From the NCBI RefSeq assembly GCF_020567425.1, contig NZ_JAJCVJ010000002.1:1343068-1407067 (forward strand): DNA of 64,000 bases, read 5' to 3'. Below are positions 16,029-24,600 of the stretch, piece by piece. The first letter of the stretch is position 1. Each line of letters opens with the position of its first letter. Position numbers and translations under genes: made by a program. The notes under the pieces were generated by a model that was not told where the DNA came from, made no database searches, and saw only the letters and a program-made list of their open reading frames with translations. Origin of the DNA: Salinirubrum litoreum (GTDB lineage Archaea; Halobacteriota; Halobacteria; Halobacteriales; Haloferacaceae).

Positions 16029-16748
16029 ATGGACTGCCGGCGGTGTCACACCCCCCTCGACAAACCGGGCGACTACTGCCTGGTCTGTGACACCGCAAAC
16101 GCCGACGCCGTCGTCGCCGACTTCGCCCGGGACCGCGCCGACCTGACGATGCTCCACGAGGACGAGGTGGTCGGCGAGACGACGATCACCACGGTCCCCG
16201 ACGACGGCGAGGAGACCGGCGTGATCGAACTGCGGAACTACGCCGGCAGAGTCGCCGACGAGATCAGGCGCAAGCGCCCCGAGGTCGTGTACGCCGCCGG
16301 GGACCGCGACGCCCTGCGGGAGACCCGCGCGCAACTGCACTACGAGTTCTACCGCGTCACCGGCGAGGACCTCGTCCAGTCGGTGCTCGAACGCCGGGGG
16401 GAACGCGCGCTCGCGGTCGTCGAGACGCCACCGCGCGAGAAGATCGGCGGGAGCCACTCCACCGTCATCGGCGACCGGAAGGGTCGGCGGGCGATCAGCA
16501 CCGTCGCCGGCCACCCGCACGTGAAGAAGATCGTCCCCGGCCCCATCGACGCCGGCGGAAAAAGCTCGCAGTCGGGCCTCCGGGCGAAGGTGACCCGCGC
16601 GGACGACAACGGGAACGTGCGACTCCTCCTGCGGGACGGTTCCAGCGTGCAGGAGAACCGCGTGGTGACGACCGCGATGAACCGCGAGACGGGCGAGCGC
16701 GTCCGTGACGACCTGAACGAGGCGCTGCGCGAGGCCGAACTGCAGTAA
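16029..16748 (+). CDS. DUF2103 metal-binding protein
   Basis: A 239-residue protein from ATG 16029. The N-terminus is a zinc ribbon with CxxC pairs (CRRCHTPLDKPGDYCLVC, Cys3/6/17/20), followed by a domain with IELRNYAGRVADEIRRKRPE and then VIGDRKGRRAISTVAGHPH, PGPIDAGGKSSQSGLRAKVT and LLLRDGSSVQENRVVTTA. This is DUF2103 (COG4031), found in archaea and some bacteria. RNA- or nucleotide-related work is plausible from its company but is not shown. It lies 48 bp before L37Ae-rpoP-pcc1, on the same strand, probably in one transcript. Confidence 0.85.
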   Translation: MDCRRCHTPLDKPGDYCLVCDTANADAVVADFARDRADLTMLHEDEVVGETTITTVPDDGEETGVIELRNYAGRVADEIRRKRPEVVYAAGDRDALRETRAQLHYEFYRVTGEDLVQSVLERRGERALAVVETPPREKIGGSHSTVIGDRKGRRAISTVAGHPHVKKIVPGPIDAGGKSSQSGLRAKVTRADDNGNVRLLLRDGSSVQENRVVTTAMNRETGERVRDDLNEALREAELQ

Positions 16749-16796
16749 CCTCGACTCGTAGCCTTTTTGAGTGCGCCGACGGTACGAGACGGTACT

Positions 16797-17066
16797 ATGG
16801 CCGAGAAGAAGGCACGCACTGTCGGGAGCGCGGGACGGTTCGGCGCACGATACGGGCGCGTCGCCCGCAAGCGCGTCTCCGACATCGAGGCGGACACGAA
16901 CAACGCGAAGGTCGACGGTGACTCCGTCAAGCGAATCGGCACCGGCATGTGGAAGAACGAGGAGACCGGCGAGGTCTTCACCGGCGGGGCCTACCGCCCG
17001 CAGACCCCCGGTGGCAAGCAGGTTCGCCGGTCGATCCGTGCGGCACTCTCCGGCGACGACGAATGA
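16797..17066 (+). CDS. rpl37ae: Ribosomal protein L37Ae (eL43) lacking its zinc cysteines
   Basis: An 89-residue large-subunit protein starting at ATG 16797. [20 protein letters not shown] (10-29) and the end [13 protein letters not shown]...VRRSIRAAL are typical of archaeal L37Ae. Most members have a zinc ribbon with two CxxC pairs between these blocks. Here the matching stretch is [20 protein letters not shown] and then [10 protein letters not shown], with no cysteine in the whole protein. So the fold must hold without zinc, or another metal ligand is used. The gene overlaps rpoP (ATGA at 17063-17066), linking ribosome and polymerase subunits. Confidence 0.9.
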   Translation: MAEKKARTVGSAGRFGARYGRVARKRVSDIEADTNNAKVDGDSVKRIGTGMWKNEETGEVFTGGAYRPQTPGGKQVRRSIRAALSGDDE

Positions 17067-17197
17067 GCTACAAGTGCTCCCGCTGTAAGCGCGACGTCGA
17101 ACTCGACGAGTACGGCGGCGTGCGCTGTCCGTACTGCGGCCACCGCGTCCTGCTGAAGGAACGGTCCCGCGACGTGAAGGAAGTTGACGTGGAGTAG
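17063..17197 (+). CDS. rpoP: DNA-directed RNA polymerase subunit P
   Basis: The full gene gives 44 residues ([19 protein letters not shown]...). It is a zinc ribbon with Cys5/Cys8 and Cys22/Cys25 ([15 protein letters not shown]), the usual archaeal Rpo12 length. It is a small structural subunit of the archaeal RNA polymerase. The start overlaps the L37Ae stop by four bases and its stop overlaps the presumed pcc1 start, so the three are translationally coupled. Confidence 0.94.
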   Translation: MSYKCSRCKRDVELDEYGGVRCPYCGHRVLLKERSRDVKEVDVE

Positions 17198-17456
17198 CGG
17201 CGACCCTCCCCACGACTGCCACCTCTCCGTTTCGCTGTCCGACGAGCGACGCGCACGCCTCGTCGAACGCGCCCTCGCGGTCGAGGTCGGCGAGATCGAC
17301 GACGCCCGGTCCAGCGCCACGGTCGCCCGCGAGGCCGACACGGTCTCGGTCCACGTCGCCGCCGCCGACCTCGTGGCGCTCCGCGCCGGCGTGAACACCT
17401 GGACGCGCTTTCTCGACACCGCCGAGCAGATGCTCGCGGTCGCCGACGACGCCTGA
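17184..17456 (+). CDS. pcc1: KEOPS complex subunit Pcc1
   Basis: A 90-residue protein that needs a TTG start (17184), inside the last codons of rpoP; no later start codon precedes the conserved domain. The core [40 protein letters not shown] and FLDTAEQML is the Pcc1 dimerisation fold. KEOPS with Kae1 and Bud32 makes the threonylcarbamoyl adenosine at position 37 of ANN-decoding tRNAs; Pcc1 holds Kae1. In archaea it often sits with rpoP and L37Ae, as here. Confidence 0.87.
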   Translation: MTWSSGDPPHDCHLSVSLSDERRARLVERALAVEVGEIDDARSSATVAREADTVSVHVAAADLVALRAGVNTWTRFLDTAEQMLAVADDA

Positions 17457-17863
17457 CGACGGGCCGACCTCGAGTACGACCGACGACCGACTCGACCAGT
17501 ACTTCTACAGACGACACACTCGCCAGTCGACCGGGCTGGCGCGACACCTCGGCGGCGTGGGGCCGCCTCGGGCGACACCTCGGCGGCGTAGGGCCGCCTC
17601 GGAAGACGCCGCCAGTCGCAGGAGGCCCACACGCTGACCCGACCGGCCCACCGAGCGTTGCACGGTGGGTCGCAGATTCACCGGGTGGGACTGAACGGGG
17701 CCGAGAGCGCGGGGGCTTTCACCGCTCGTCGTCTGCGACCGATTCGACAACACCCGCGCCGGAAGTCGCCCCGCACCGCTCGCCGTCCACGTCGAACTCG
17801 ATACCGTTCACGAATATACGAACAGAATGTTCGTAGATTCTCAGGCCACGTTTCTCACGGAAG
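17457..17863. other. Gap between pcc1 and M48 protease, filled by element B
   Basis: This 407-bp gap has no gene. Element B covers 17521-17748. The remainder, 17749-17863, holds an A/T-rich stretch (ATACGAACAGAATGTTC) lying after the stop of the reverse-strand protease gene; it carries an inverted GAACAGAATGTTC palindrome at about 17820-17832. Confidence 0.6.
17521..17748 (+). repeat. Dispersed hairpin element, copy B (short form)
   Basis: It has the 5' module CGCCAGTCGACCGGGCTGGC followed by two tandem 31-bp units (17541-17571 and 17572-17602; GCGACACCTCGGCGGCGTGG then GGCCGCCTCGG). A middle module comes next (GCCAGTCGCAGGAGGCCCAC). The core follows: GGGTGGGACTGAACGGGGCC, only about 10 bp, then GGGGGCTTTCACCGCTCG and GACCGATTCGAC. 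The internal hairpin array seen in A and C is absent, so B shows the minimal ends of the element. Confidence 0.87.
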
Positions 17864-18829
17864 TCACCGACTCCGACCCCGCGACGCGACCGCACCACGG
17901 GATCGGTCCGACTCCGCACGTTCCACCAGTCGATCCACGCGGTCGTCCACCGGCGGGTGCGTCGAGAGCAGGCGCGTCCACCGGTCCCGGTCCTCGTCGT
18001 CGTGGACGTACAGCGGCGAGAGCAGGCTCCACTCGGGGGAACTCGCGCGTTCGATCTTCCGGAGCGCCCGCGCCAGCGCGAGGGGGTCGCCCGTCACCTC
18101 GACCGCGCGGTCGTCGGCCGCGAACTCCCGCCGCCGAGAGTGCGCCCGGACCAGCAGGGTGACGGCGACGAACACGGCCAAGAGGACCTGTCCGACCGCC
18201 CGGCGCAGTCGCGCGACCGGGTTCGCGTCCCACCCCTGCGGCCGGCCGGCCGCCCACGCCACCCCGCGTGTGATGCCGGTCAGGAGCAACGAGACCGGAA
18301 ACAGCGCGACGAGGACGACCCCGAACAGCGTCCGAAAGAGACCGAGCGCGAGCGTCTGGACGAGGCTGTCCCGACTCTCCAGGTGCGCGAGTTCGTGGGC
18401 GACGATGGCCCGCAGTTCCGCCGGTTCGAGGAGTCGAAAGAGCGACCGATCCAGCACGACCGCGCCACTGCCTCGGCTGCCGAGTGCCAGCGCGTTCGGT
18501 GCCTGCATCGTGGCGACGTACAGCGCCGGGCGACCGATCTCCATCCGCGCCGTGAACCTGTCGAGCCAGCCGTGGACCGTCGGCGCACGCCGGGCGTCGA
18601 CGGCCACCGCGTCCAGCGAGACGAGCGTCTGCCGCGTCCCGACGCGGTAGCTCAGATAGCTGAACAGGAGTGCCGACCCGACCACGACCACCACGGTCGT
18701 CTCCAGCGACAGGCCGTCGACCCACAGCGACCGCAGGAGGAGCAGACTGAGGTACGCCCCGCCGGCGTAGACGGCGAAGACGCTCACGCCGACGAGGAGC
18801 ATCGAGAGCCGGAGGGCGAGTCGGCGCAT
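17864..18829 (-). CDS. M48 family membrane metalloprotease (HtpX-like)
   Basis: A 321-residue membrane protein from ATG 18829. Two N-terminal membrane segments (about 7-32 and 44-62) are followed by a peptidase domain with the zinc site HELAH in AIVAHELAHLESRDS. A further Glu comes from RRREFAADDRAVEV, then two more membrane segments lie in between (FRTLFGVVLVALFPVSLLLT; VGQVLLAVFVAVTLLV). These are the HtpX/M48 hallmarks; the family degrades misfolded membrane proteins. The C-terminal STHPPVDDRVDRL is another family motif. The bacterial heat-shock link is known, not shown here. Confidence 0.9.
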   Translation of the reverse strand: MRRLALRLSMLLVGVSVFAVYAGGAYLSLLLLRSLWVDGLSLETTVVVVVGSALLFSYLSYRVGTRQTLVSLDAVAVDARRAPTVHGWLDRFTARMEIGRPALYVATMQAPNALALGSRGSGAVVLDRSLFRLLEPAELRAIVAHELAHLESRDSLVQTLALGLFRTLFGVVLVALFPVSLLLTGITRGVAWAAGRPQGWDANPVARLRRAVGQVLLAVFVAVTLLVRAHSRRREFAADDRAVEVTGDPLALARALRKIERASSPEWSLLSPLYVHDDEDRDRWTRLLSTHPPVDDRVDRLVERAESDRSRGAVASRGRSR

Positions 18830-18959
18830 GGCCGCCGATACGAACGCATCGGAAAAACGGCTGTCGCCTTCCGGCGACGAGCCGCCCGCGCGTCGAGGCG
18901 AGGCGGGACGGCACCACCGCTAGCCGACGGGAGAGACAGAGATAGAGAGACGAGAGAGC

Positions 18960-19574
18960 TTACCGTGCGGCGGCCGCGACGCGCTCTTTCTCTTCTTTCT
19001 GGTTGATCGCGTACGTCTGGAGGTCGTAGTCCGCCGCGCCGACCAACTGCTGGGCCAGCGACTCGGCGGCCGAGGTCTTCGTCTTGTACGAGCCCTTCTT
19101 CGCACCCTCTGCGATGAACATCAGACCCTGGTCGACACGGCGCTGGGGTGCCACGTCGACGGCCTTCGGGACCGAGATGCCACCGTACTTCAGGCGGACG
19201 GTCTCCTCGCGCGGGGCGGCGTTCTCGACGGCGGTGACGAGTACCTGCGCCGGGTTCTCGTCGGTGCGCTCGTGCACCAGATCGAAGGCGTCACGGACGA
19301 TGCGGGTCGCACGCTGCTTCGCGCCCGTGTTGTCTTCGGTCTGCATCAGCCGGTTGATCAGACGCTCGACGACGCTGATCTCCGACTTCTGGAACTGTTT
19401 CGAGGCGTGGCGACCCATCGTGTGGGCGATGGGCGTCACGCGCAGGTAGCGTTCCGTCGAGGGGTCGTCGTACTCGATCTCCGAGACGTCCCACTCGCCA
19501 AAGAGTAGCGCGTTCGCGGCGGCGTCCTCGCTGGCGGCCGGGGCCTCGGGTTCGGGGGAGTCACTCTCCGACAT
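18960..19574 (-). CDS. rps7: 30S ribosomal protein S7
   Basis: A 204-residue protein with an acidic N-terminal extension (about 35 residues, rich in Glu/Pro/Ala), usual for haloarchaea. The S7 body has MGRHASKQFQKSEISVVERL, DNTGAKQRATRIVRDAFDLV and YGGISVPKAVDVAPQRRVDQ, and ends in YAINQKEEKERVAAAAR. S7 binds 16S rRNA and organises the head of the small subunit. It starts one base after the S12 stop and must be cotranscribed with it. Confidence 0.96.
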   Translation of the reverse strand: MSESDSPEPEAPAASEDAAANALLFGEWDVSEIEYDDPSTERYLRVTPIAHTMGRHASKQFQKSEISVVERLINRLMQTEDNTGAKQRATRIVRDAFDLVHERTDENPAQVLVTAVENAAPREETVRLKYGGISVPKAVDVAPQRRVDQGLMFIAEGAKKGSYKTKTSAAESLAQQLVGAADYDLQTYAINQKEEKERVAAAAR

Positions 19575-19575
19575 C

Positions 19576-20004
19576 TTATCTCACCGGCTTCTCCGCGTTC
19601 CCGCGAACCAGTTCGATCATCGAGACGCCGTTGACCTTCTCGACCTTGTAGTTGACACCGGAGAGGTCGCCCATCGCGCGACCCTTCGCGCCACCGATGC
19701 CGGCGATGGTCACCTCGTCGTGTTCGTCGATGAAGGAGATGGCACCGTCGCCGGGACAGAACGCCGTGACCTGTTTGCCGTTCTTGATCAGTTGGACACG
19801 GACGCACTTCCGGATGGCGGAGTTCGGCTGCTTCGCCTCGATGCCGACCTTCTCCAGTACGATGCCTCGACCCTGCGGTGCCCCCTCCAACGGGTCGGAC
19901 TTCTTGCGAAGCCCACGCTCCCGTCGGGCGTACTCCGAGTCGGACCATCGTCGCTTCTGACGGTCCTTCTTGAGTTTGCGGGCGGCGTATTTGCCGTTCG
20001 CCAT
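19576..20004 (-). CDS. rps12: 30S ribosomal protein S12
   Basis: A 142-residue protein starting at ATG 20004 ([20 protein letters not shown]). It shows [19 protein letters not shown] and the loop [17 protein letters not shown]. The universally conserved decoding-centre region is intact, including the KQPNSA site. Length matches archaeal S12. The gene order S12-S7 is that of the str operon, but neither NusA/RNA polymerase genes upstream nor EF-2 downstream are in the window. Confidence 0.96.
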   Translation of the reverse strand: MANGKYAARKLKKDRQKRRWSDSEYARRERGLRKKSDPLEGAPQGRGIVLEKVGIEAKQPNSAIRKCVRVQLIKNGKQVTAFCPGDGAISFIDEHDEVTIAGIGGAKGRAMGDLSGVNYKVEKVNGVSMIELVRGNAEKPVR

Positions 20005-20201
20005 AGTACACGCTGGTTCCCGACGGAGCTTCTTAAGCCTCCCGTTTCGTACCCGGCGAGACCGGCGCAGGTCGCAGTAGCGGGGTGTAAGAAGCGATCT
20101 GAGCCAGTTTCGACCCCGGATCACGGTCGCTCAACGACGCGCAGGCGGTAAGACGCGTGGAGAGTCGTTCGCTGGCGGATCGGGTACTGGCGGATCGGCC
20201 G
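20005..20201 (-). promoter_or_regulatory. Promoter region for rps12-rps7
   Basis: The reverse strand has a GGCTTAAGAAGC element (20025-20040, part of GCTTAAGAAGCTCC) about 25-35 nt before the S12 start, a good TATA box. A leaderless or very short-leader message is implied. A second TATA-like TTCTTACACC occurs near 20090. Confidence 0.5.
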
Positions 20202-20432
20202 TTACCCCGACGGACGGTGCCGGTCAGCCTCGTACCGGGCGGTCACGGCGCGTGCCCACCACGGATCGAGGCGGAACTCCTCGCGCAGGTGGCGTCGTCG
20301 GTCGACCGGTGTCACGTCGTCGTACGCGCTGTCGTACTCGGCGAGCACGCGGAACCACTCCGGCCAGCCACGGCCGGTCGCGGACATCACGTCGGTTTCG
20401 GAGATGGCGTCGAAGTCGGCCACTGGAATCAC
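20202..20432 (-). CDS. Small protein with DUF4287-like end
   Basis: A 76-residue product from GTG 20432 (MIPVADFDAISETDVMSATG). The pattern TGRGWPEWFRVLAEYDSA, then RRRHLREEFRLDPWWARAVT and ARYEADR closely matches the tail of DUF4287-type domains, which have W-EWF and WWAQ-VT-GYE. No catalytic residues can be named. Its 80-bp upstream gap to the DUF7504 stop suggests co-transcription with that gene. Function unknown. Confidence 0.55.
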   Translation of the reverse strand: MIPVADFDAISETDVMSATGRGWPEWFRVLAEYDSAYDDVTPVDRRRHLREEFRLDPWWARAVTARYEADRHRPSG

Positions 20433-20511
20433 CGCTTCAGAACGAAGCGCCCGACTCTACGTGGAGTTCCGAGAAGTACTTTCTGGGCCGACGGTCGAGA
20501 CGGCGCTCGAA

Positions 20512-21168
20512 CTATCGCGTTCGGACGACTCGCCCGTCGTCGTCGAGGCTGACGACCGCGTCGAACAGCGTCTTCAGCGACTCCATCGTCTGGTCGTCGT
20601 GGGCGGCGGGGTCGACGTGGAAGTGCCCGACCGCACCGGCGGTCGCGACCCGCCCGGTGAGCACGTGGAGGAACCGGTAGGCGGTCTCGAACTCCACGTA
20701 CTGGAGCATGGCGGTGATCGAGTCGAAACAGAGGCTCGTCGGGTGCGCCGGTCCCCACGCCTCGAAGTACCGACTGACCGTGATCCCCAGTCCGGTCAGA
20801 TCACTCGGGTTCTCGACGGCTTCGACCGGGTTCGGCGGGCCACTCCCGCTCGTGTCGGCCGATCCAGACGCCTCCGGACCACCCACGGCCGCCGAGGCGG
20901 CGGCCGCCGACCGCATGGTGTCGCCGACGCTGACGACACCGAGGTTGGCCGGCGTGGCGTCGGCGTGTCGCCGCCACGAGGAGAGTTTCTCGTCCGGCCC
21001 GCGCGTGTACGTCACCCACAGCAGATTCTCGCGGTCCGTCGGGTGACAGTGGAGGAGGTCGGTACAGACCGCCGCCCGGTCCGGGTCCGTCGAACTCGAC
21101 TCGACGAGCACGGTCGCTGCCTCCCCGAGTGAGTCCCGAATCGGTGGCTGAGAAACGTGCGTTGGCAT
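20512..21168 (-). CDS. DUF7504-type RecA/KaiC-like protein
   Basis: A 218-residue protein from ATG 21168 (MPTHVSQPPIRDSLGEAATV). It has the beginnings of a RecA-like fold (TVLVESSSTD, then NLLWVTYTRGPDEKLSSW, NLGVVSVGDT, TSLCFDSITAMLQYVEFETA, VGHFHVDPAAHDDQTMESL, FDAVVSL), but no Walker A sequence is visible. So it matches haloarchaeal DUF7504, a non-canonical ATPase-like or signalling protein group. A Gly/Ser-rich linker of about 40 residues interrupts it. It is 79 bp downstream of the DUF7854-like gene on the same strand. Confidence 0.78.
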   Translation of the reverse strand: MPTHVSQPPIRDSLGEAATVLVESSSTDPDRAAVCTDLLHCHPTDRENLLWVTYTRGPDEKLSSWRRHADATPANLGVVSVGDTMRSAAAASAAVGGPEASGSADTSGSGPPNPVEAVENPSDLTGLGITVSRYFEAWGPAHPTSLCFDSITAMLQYVEFETAYRFLHVLTGRVATAGAVGHFHVDPAAHDDQTMESLKTLFDAVVSLDDDGRVVRTR

Positions 21169-21247
21169 GGCGACGGCCTCCTGAGTTAGTACGTAGCTCG
21201 AATCGCCAAAACAAAACTGTTGTGGTCTCCGTACGGGTGGGACTCTC

Positions 21248-21616
21248 TCACCCGAGCGGTTCGACCTCGAAGGTGAGCGTGTCGTCGTCGGCCGACTGAT
21301 CTCTACCGTCGGTGGTCTGCCGTCCCTCGTCGTCGGACTGGGTCGCGTCGCCGGCACTCGTCGACCGGGGTCCGTCGTCCGCGAGCGTCCGGACTCGGTC
21401 ACGCGCCGCCGCCCGACTCTCGGCGACGACGACGGTGTCCGCGACGGCCTCGTCGCCGGTCGCCCGGTAGACGGTGCGACCCTCGGCTTCGAACTCGGTG
21501 GCGTAGGTGCGGAGAACCGTCACCACCCGGCGCTCGGTTCCGGCCAGATCGCTCTCGCCGGCCTCGAACGCCCGGATCGCGTCCTCGACGTTGCGGAGTG
21601 CGGAGATGCGGTCCAT
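21248..21616 (-). CDS. Small DUF7854-type protein after MCM
   Basis: A 122-residue acidic protein (MDRISALRNVEDAIRAFEAG) starting one base after the mcm stop, so it is cotranscribed and probably coupled. The front half (RNVEDAIRAFEAGESDLAGT...VLRTYATEF) is a small domain typical of a haloarchaeal DUF found next to MCM. The second half is a charged low-complexity region ending TLTFEVEPLG. Its role in replication is suggested only by place. Confidence 0.68.
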   Translation of the reverse strand: MDRISALRNVEDAIRAFEAGESDLAGTERRVVTVLRTYATEFEAEGRTVYRATGDEAVADTVVVAESRAAARDRVRTLADDGPRSTSAGDATQSDDEGRQTTDGRDQSADDDTLTFEVEPLG

Positions 21617-24600
21617 CTACGTCGTCCTCAGGTGGCCACTGCTCGGCTCGTACACTTCACCCTGCCGGCGCAGTTTCTCGATCTCGTGTTCGGCCTTCGA
21701 CCGGTCCATCCCGACGTCTTCGGCGCGTTCGAGCACCTCCTCGACCGGTGCCCCCTGCTCGTACTCGCCCTCGATGTCGTTGATGAGTTGGCGGATGTTC
21801 TTCACGCGGTCGCGCTGGGTCTTCGACCGCCCGGTCTCGACCACGTCGGCGTCGAACTGCCCGGTCTCGGGGTCGACGCCGATGTCCTGCAGGCACGACC
21901 GGACGATCTCGATGACGCGCTCGGCGTCTTCGATCTCGACGGTGTCCGACAGGCGGACTCGCGCGCTGGCTTCCGAGAGGCGGACGATGGCCTCCAGTTT
22001 CCGGGCGGTGACCGGGACGGGCGCGTCCTCGTCGGCCCCCTTCGCCCGGAGGTCGACGTAGAAGTCGCGGATCGCCTGCTTCGCCTCGTCGGTCATCGTC
22101 GGGTAGCAGGTCCGCTTCGCGTAGGCGATGTACTTCCGGAGCAGTTCGGGTTCGATCTCCGGAGCCACGTCCTCGGTCACGTTGTCGACCTGCTCCTGCG
22201 TGAAGTTCGAGTTGGTCGTGTTCGTCCGCTGGGTGTGGAGCTCCCCGGCGTAGTTCGTGTTGATGATGTGGTCTGCGAGGTCCGCGTCCTTCTCCGGGTC
22301 GGGCTGGTCGGTGACGGTGAAGATGAGGTCGAACCGCGAGATGAGCGCGGGTTCGAGGTCGATCTGCTCGCCGATGGGCTCGTACTGGTCGAAGCGCCCG
22401 TACTTCGGGTTCGCCGCCCCGAGCAGCGAACAGCGCGACTTGAGCGTCGCGTTGATTCCCGCCTTCGAGATGGAGATCTCCTGCTGTTCGAGCCCCTCGT
22501 GCATGGCGGAGCGGTCCTCGGAGTTGTGAACGATCATCCCGTTTGCGACGAAGTTGTGGGTTCCCTCGACGGTGAGGTCGTAGACCCTCGTGTCACGCTT
22601 TCGGGCGAGGATCTCCTCGTAGAGCGCGGATACGTCGCTTCTCACATCGTCGACGAGGCCGAGCGATACGTCTCTGACCGTCGTAAAGTTCCCAACATCG
22701 ACTGCTCCGGAAAACCATCGTGAGACAGTCGAACCCGCCACGCCCATCTCTGTGGCGACCTGCTGAAGAGAGATATCGTGTCGGTCGAGTTCCGCACGGA
22801 GATCGTCCCACGAGACGGCACTCGGTTCGTCGCAGAGCAGTGATTCTGCACGTCTGCTAACGTCCTCCCGCGGACAGCCAAGCGTCTCTGCCAACTCCCT
22901 CTTCAGAACCGGGACTCGCCCGTCGTCTGCTGTGTACTCCGTCGACTCGACCGATTCGACCGACGCGACACGCCGCCAGCGAACGTCACCGTCGACTAGG
23001 TTCCCGAGCCGGCTCAAAGACGTTCCAGCGACCGAATCGAGTATCGTCTGGATACGAGCGACTGCGGTCGTGCGAAGGCTCTCGTCGGATTCCCACAGTT
23101 CGGAGACTCTCTGTTGAGAGTAGCAGGTTCCGCTGGCCAGGTCGCGTTGGGAAATGTGGTACTCGTCGGCCAGTTCGGAGAGTACCTCCCAGCCCGTCGA
23201 TTCGTCCAGCCGCGTTCGATCTTCCCGTGCCTGTTCACGGCGGGAACGGAACGTCTGGTAGATTCTCTCCGCTCTGTGGAGCGATGCGTTCGCGTCTCCG
23301 TTCTCGAAGTTGCAGTACGTCGTGGCGTTCACTCCACACTCGGACTGATACAACCGGAGGGATTCCCGGAGATCGCCGAGATCGGCTCCGAGATCCGGGA
23401 GTACGTCGAGGACCGCTCTGTCCCCGGTCGTCTCGTCGGTCGTTCGTGCGAGTGCCTCGGATTTTCTGTCGAGCGTGAACCCGATCTCGCGCTGGAACGT
23501 CGTGAGGGAGTCGTCCGCCGTGATTGCGAGAACGAAGAGATCACGGCGGTCGTCTCGTTCTCGCCGCTGGATTTGACACCGAATACCGAACTCCAAGCAG
23601 AGCATCTTCGTCCCCAGTAGGAGTTCGTAGCTACTCGATGCGATCCTGATCGCGCGTTCGCCTACTCCGCCCTCTGAATCTGCGAGTGCCCGAACGAATG
23701 CGGCCTTCGTCGCTCTACTCCCTCGACCGACTCCTTCGGGAACCCTCTTTCCTTCGTAGGTTTCCAAGTTCAACCCGGCATTGAGCAGGTCGTCCACGAC
23801 TGCTCGCCCGTGAAGTCGAACTGTCTCGACTCCGTCGTCACGTTGCTCGCTCGGGTGCCGTACCGGATCGAGTTCGTACGCCTCACGACAGACGGACTCG
23901 AAGTGTGAGAGTAGCTGTTCCTCTTTGTTGGTAAATCGGATTCCGTGGCTTCCGCCGTCGTCGTCACTGTAGACGTTGCCGTCGCCTGCGATGTATCCGA
24001 GTATTGCCCCCTTCGCAGGACCGACAGAGACCGTGTCTTCGACCAACTCGTCACACGGCACGTCGGGCGGTTCAGTGTCAAGGGCGACCGTGCCACCGTC
24101 AGTCGCTTCTTCTCTGATCGACTCGGGCACGTAGACCCAGTCTCCGGCATCGAGTTCGGCAGTCGGACGCTCTACCCGCTCGCCATCCTCGAAGACGAAG
24201 AAGGGGTGATCGGCTGTCGCAGTCACCGATTCGCCGGATTCCAGCGCCACCTCGTGAAGCGTCTCCGGCGCATCGTACTCGTGGACTGCCCTCACGTCAC
24301 GCCGGACAATTCTGCCCTTGTCGTCCATCGTCCAGACTGCTGGAGCGTCGCCTCGGATCGTCCGACCGTTCCGGAGTCGCTCGATATCGCCGGCTTCGCT
24401 CGCTCGGTGTGCAATCTCCCGAATCGGGAGGATTCCGTCGGTCGTGTGGACGAGTGTGTCTCCGGTCACGCACCGCATCTTGTCGAGTTCGTCCACGGCC
24501 GCGATCCCCTTGTCGGCGAGGACGAGCGCACCAGCCTCGAGCGTCCACTGCTGTCCGTCGCCGAAGTCGTCCTGCACAGCCGCTGCAGTGAGCCCCGCGC

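Noticed and set aside
17184-17456. Frameshift or sequencing error at the pcc1 start
   Set aside because: A TTG start inside rpoP gives a full-length Pcc1; overlapping starts are already seen between L37Ae and rpoP, so no error needs to be assumed.
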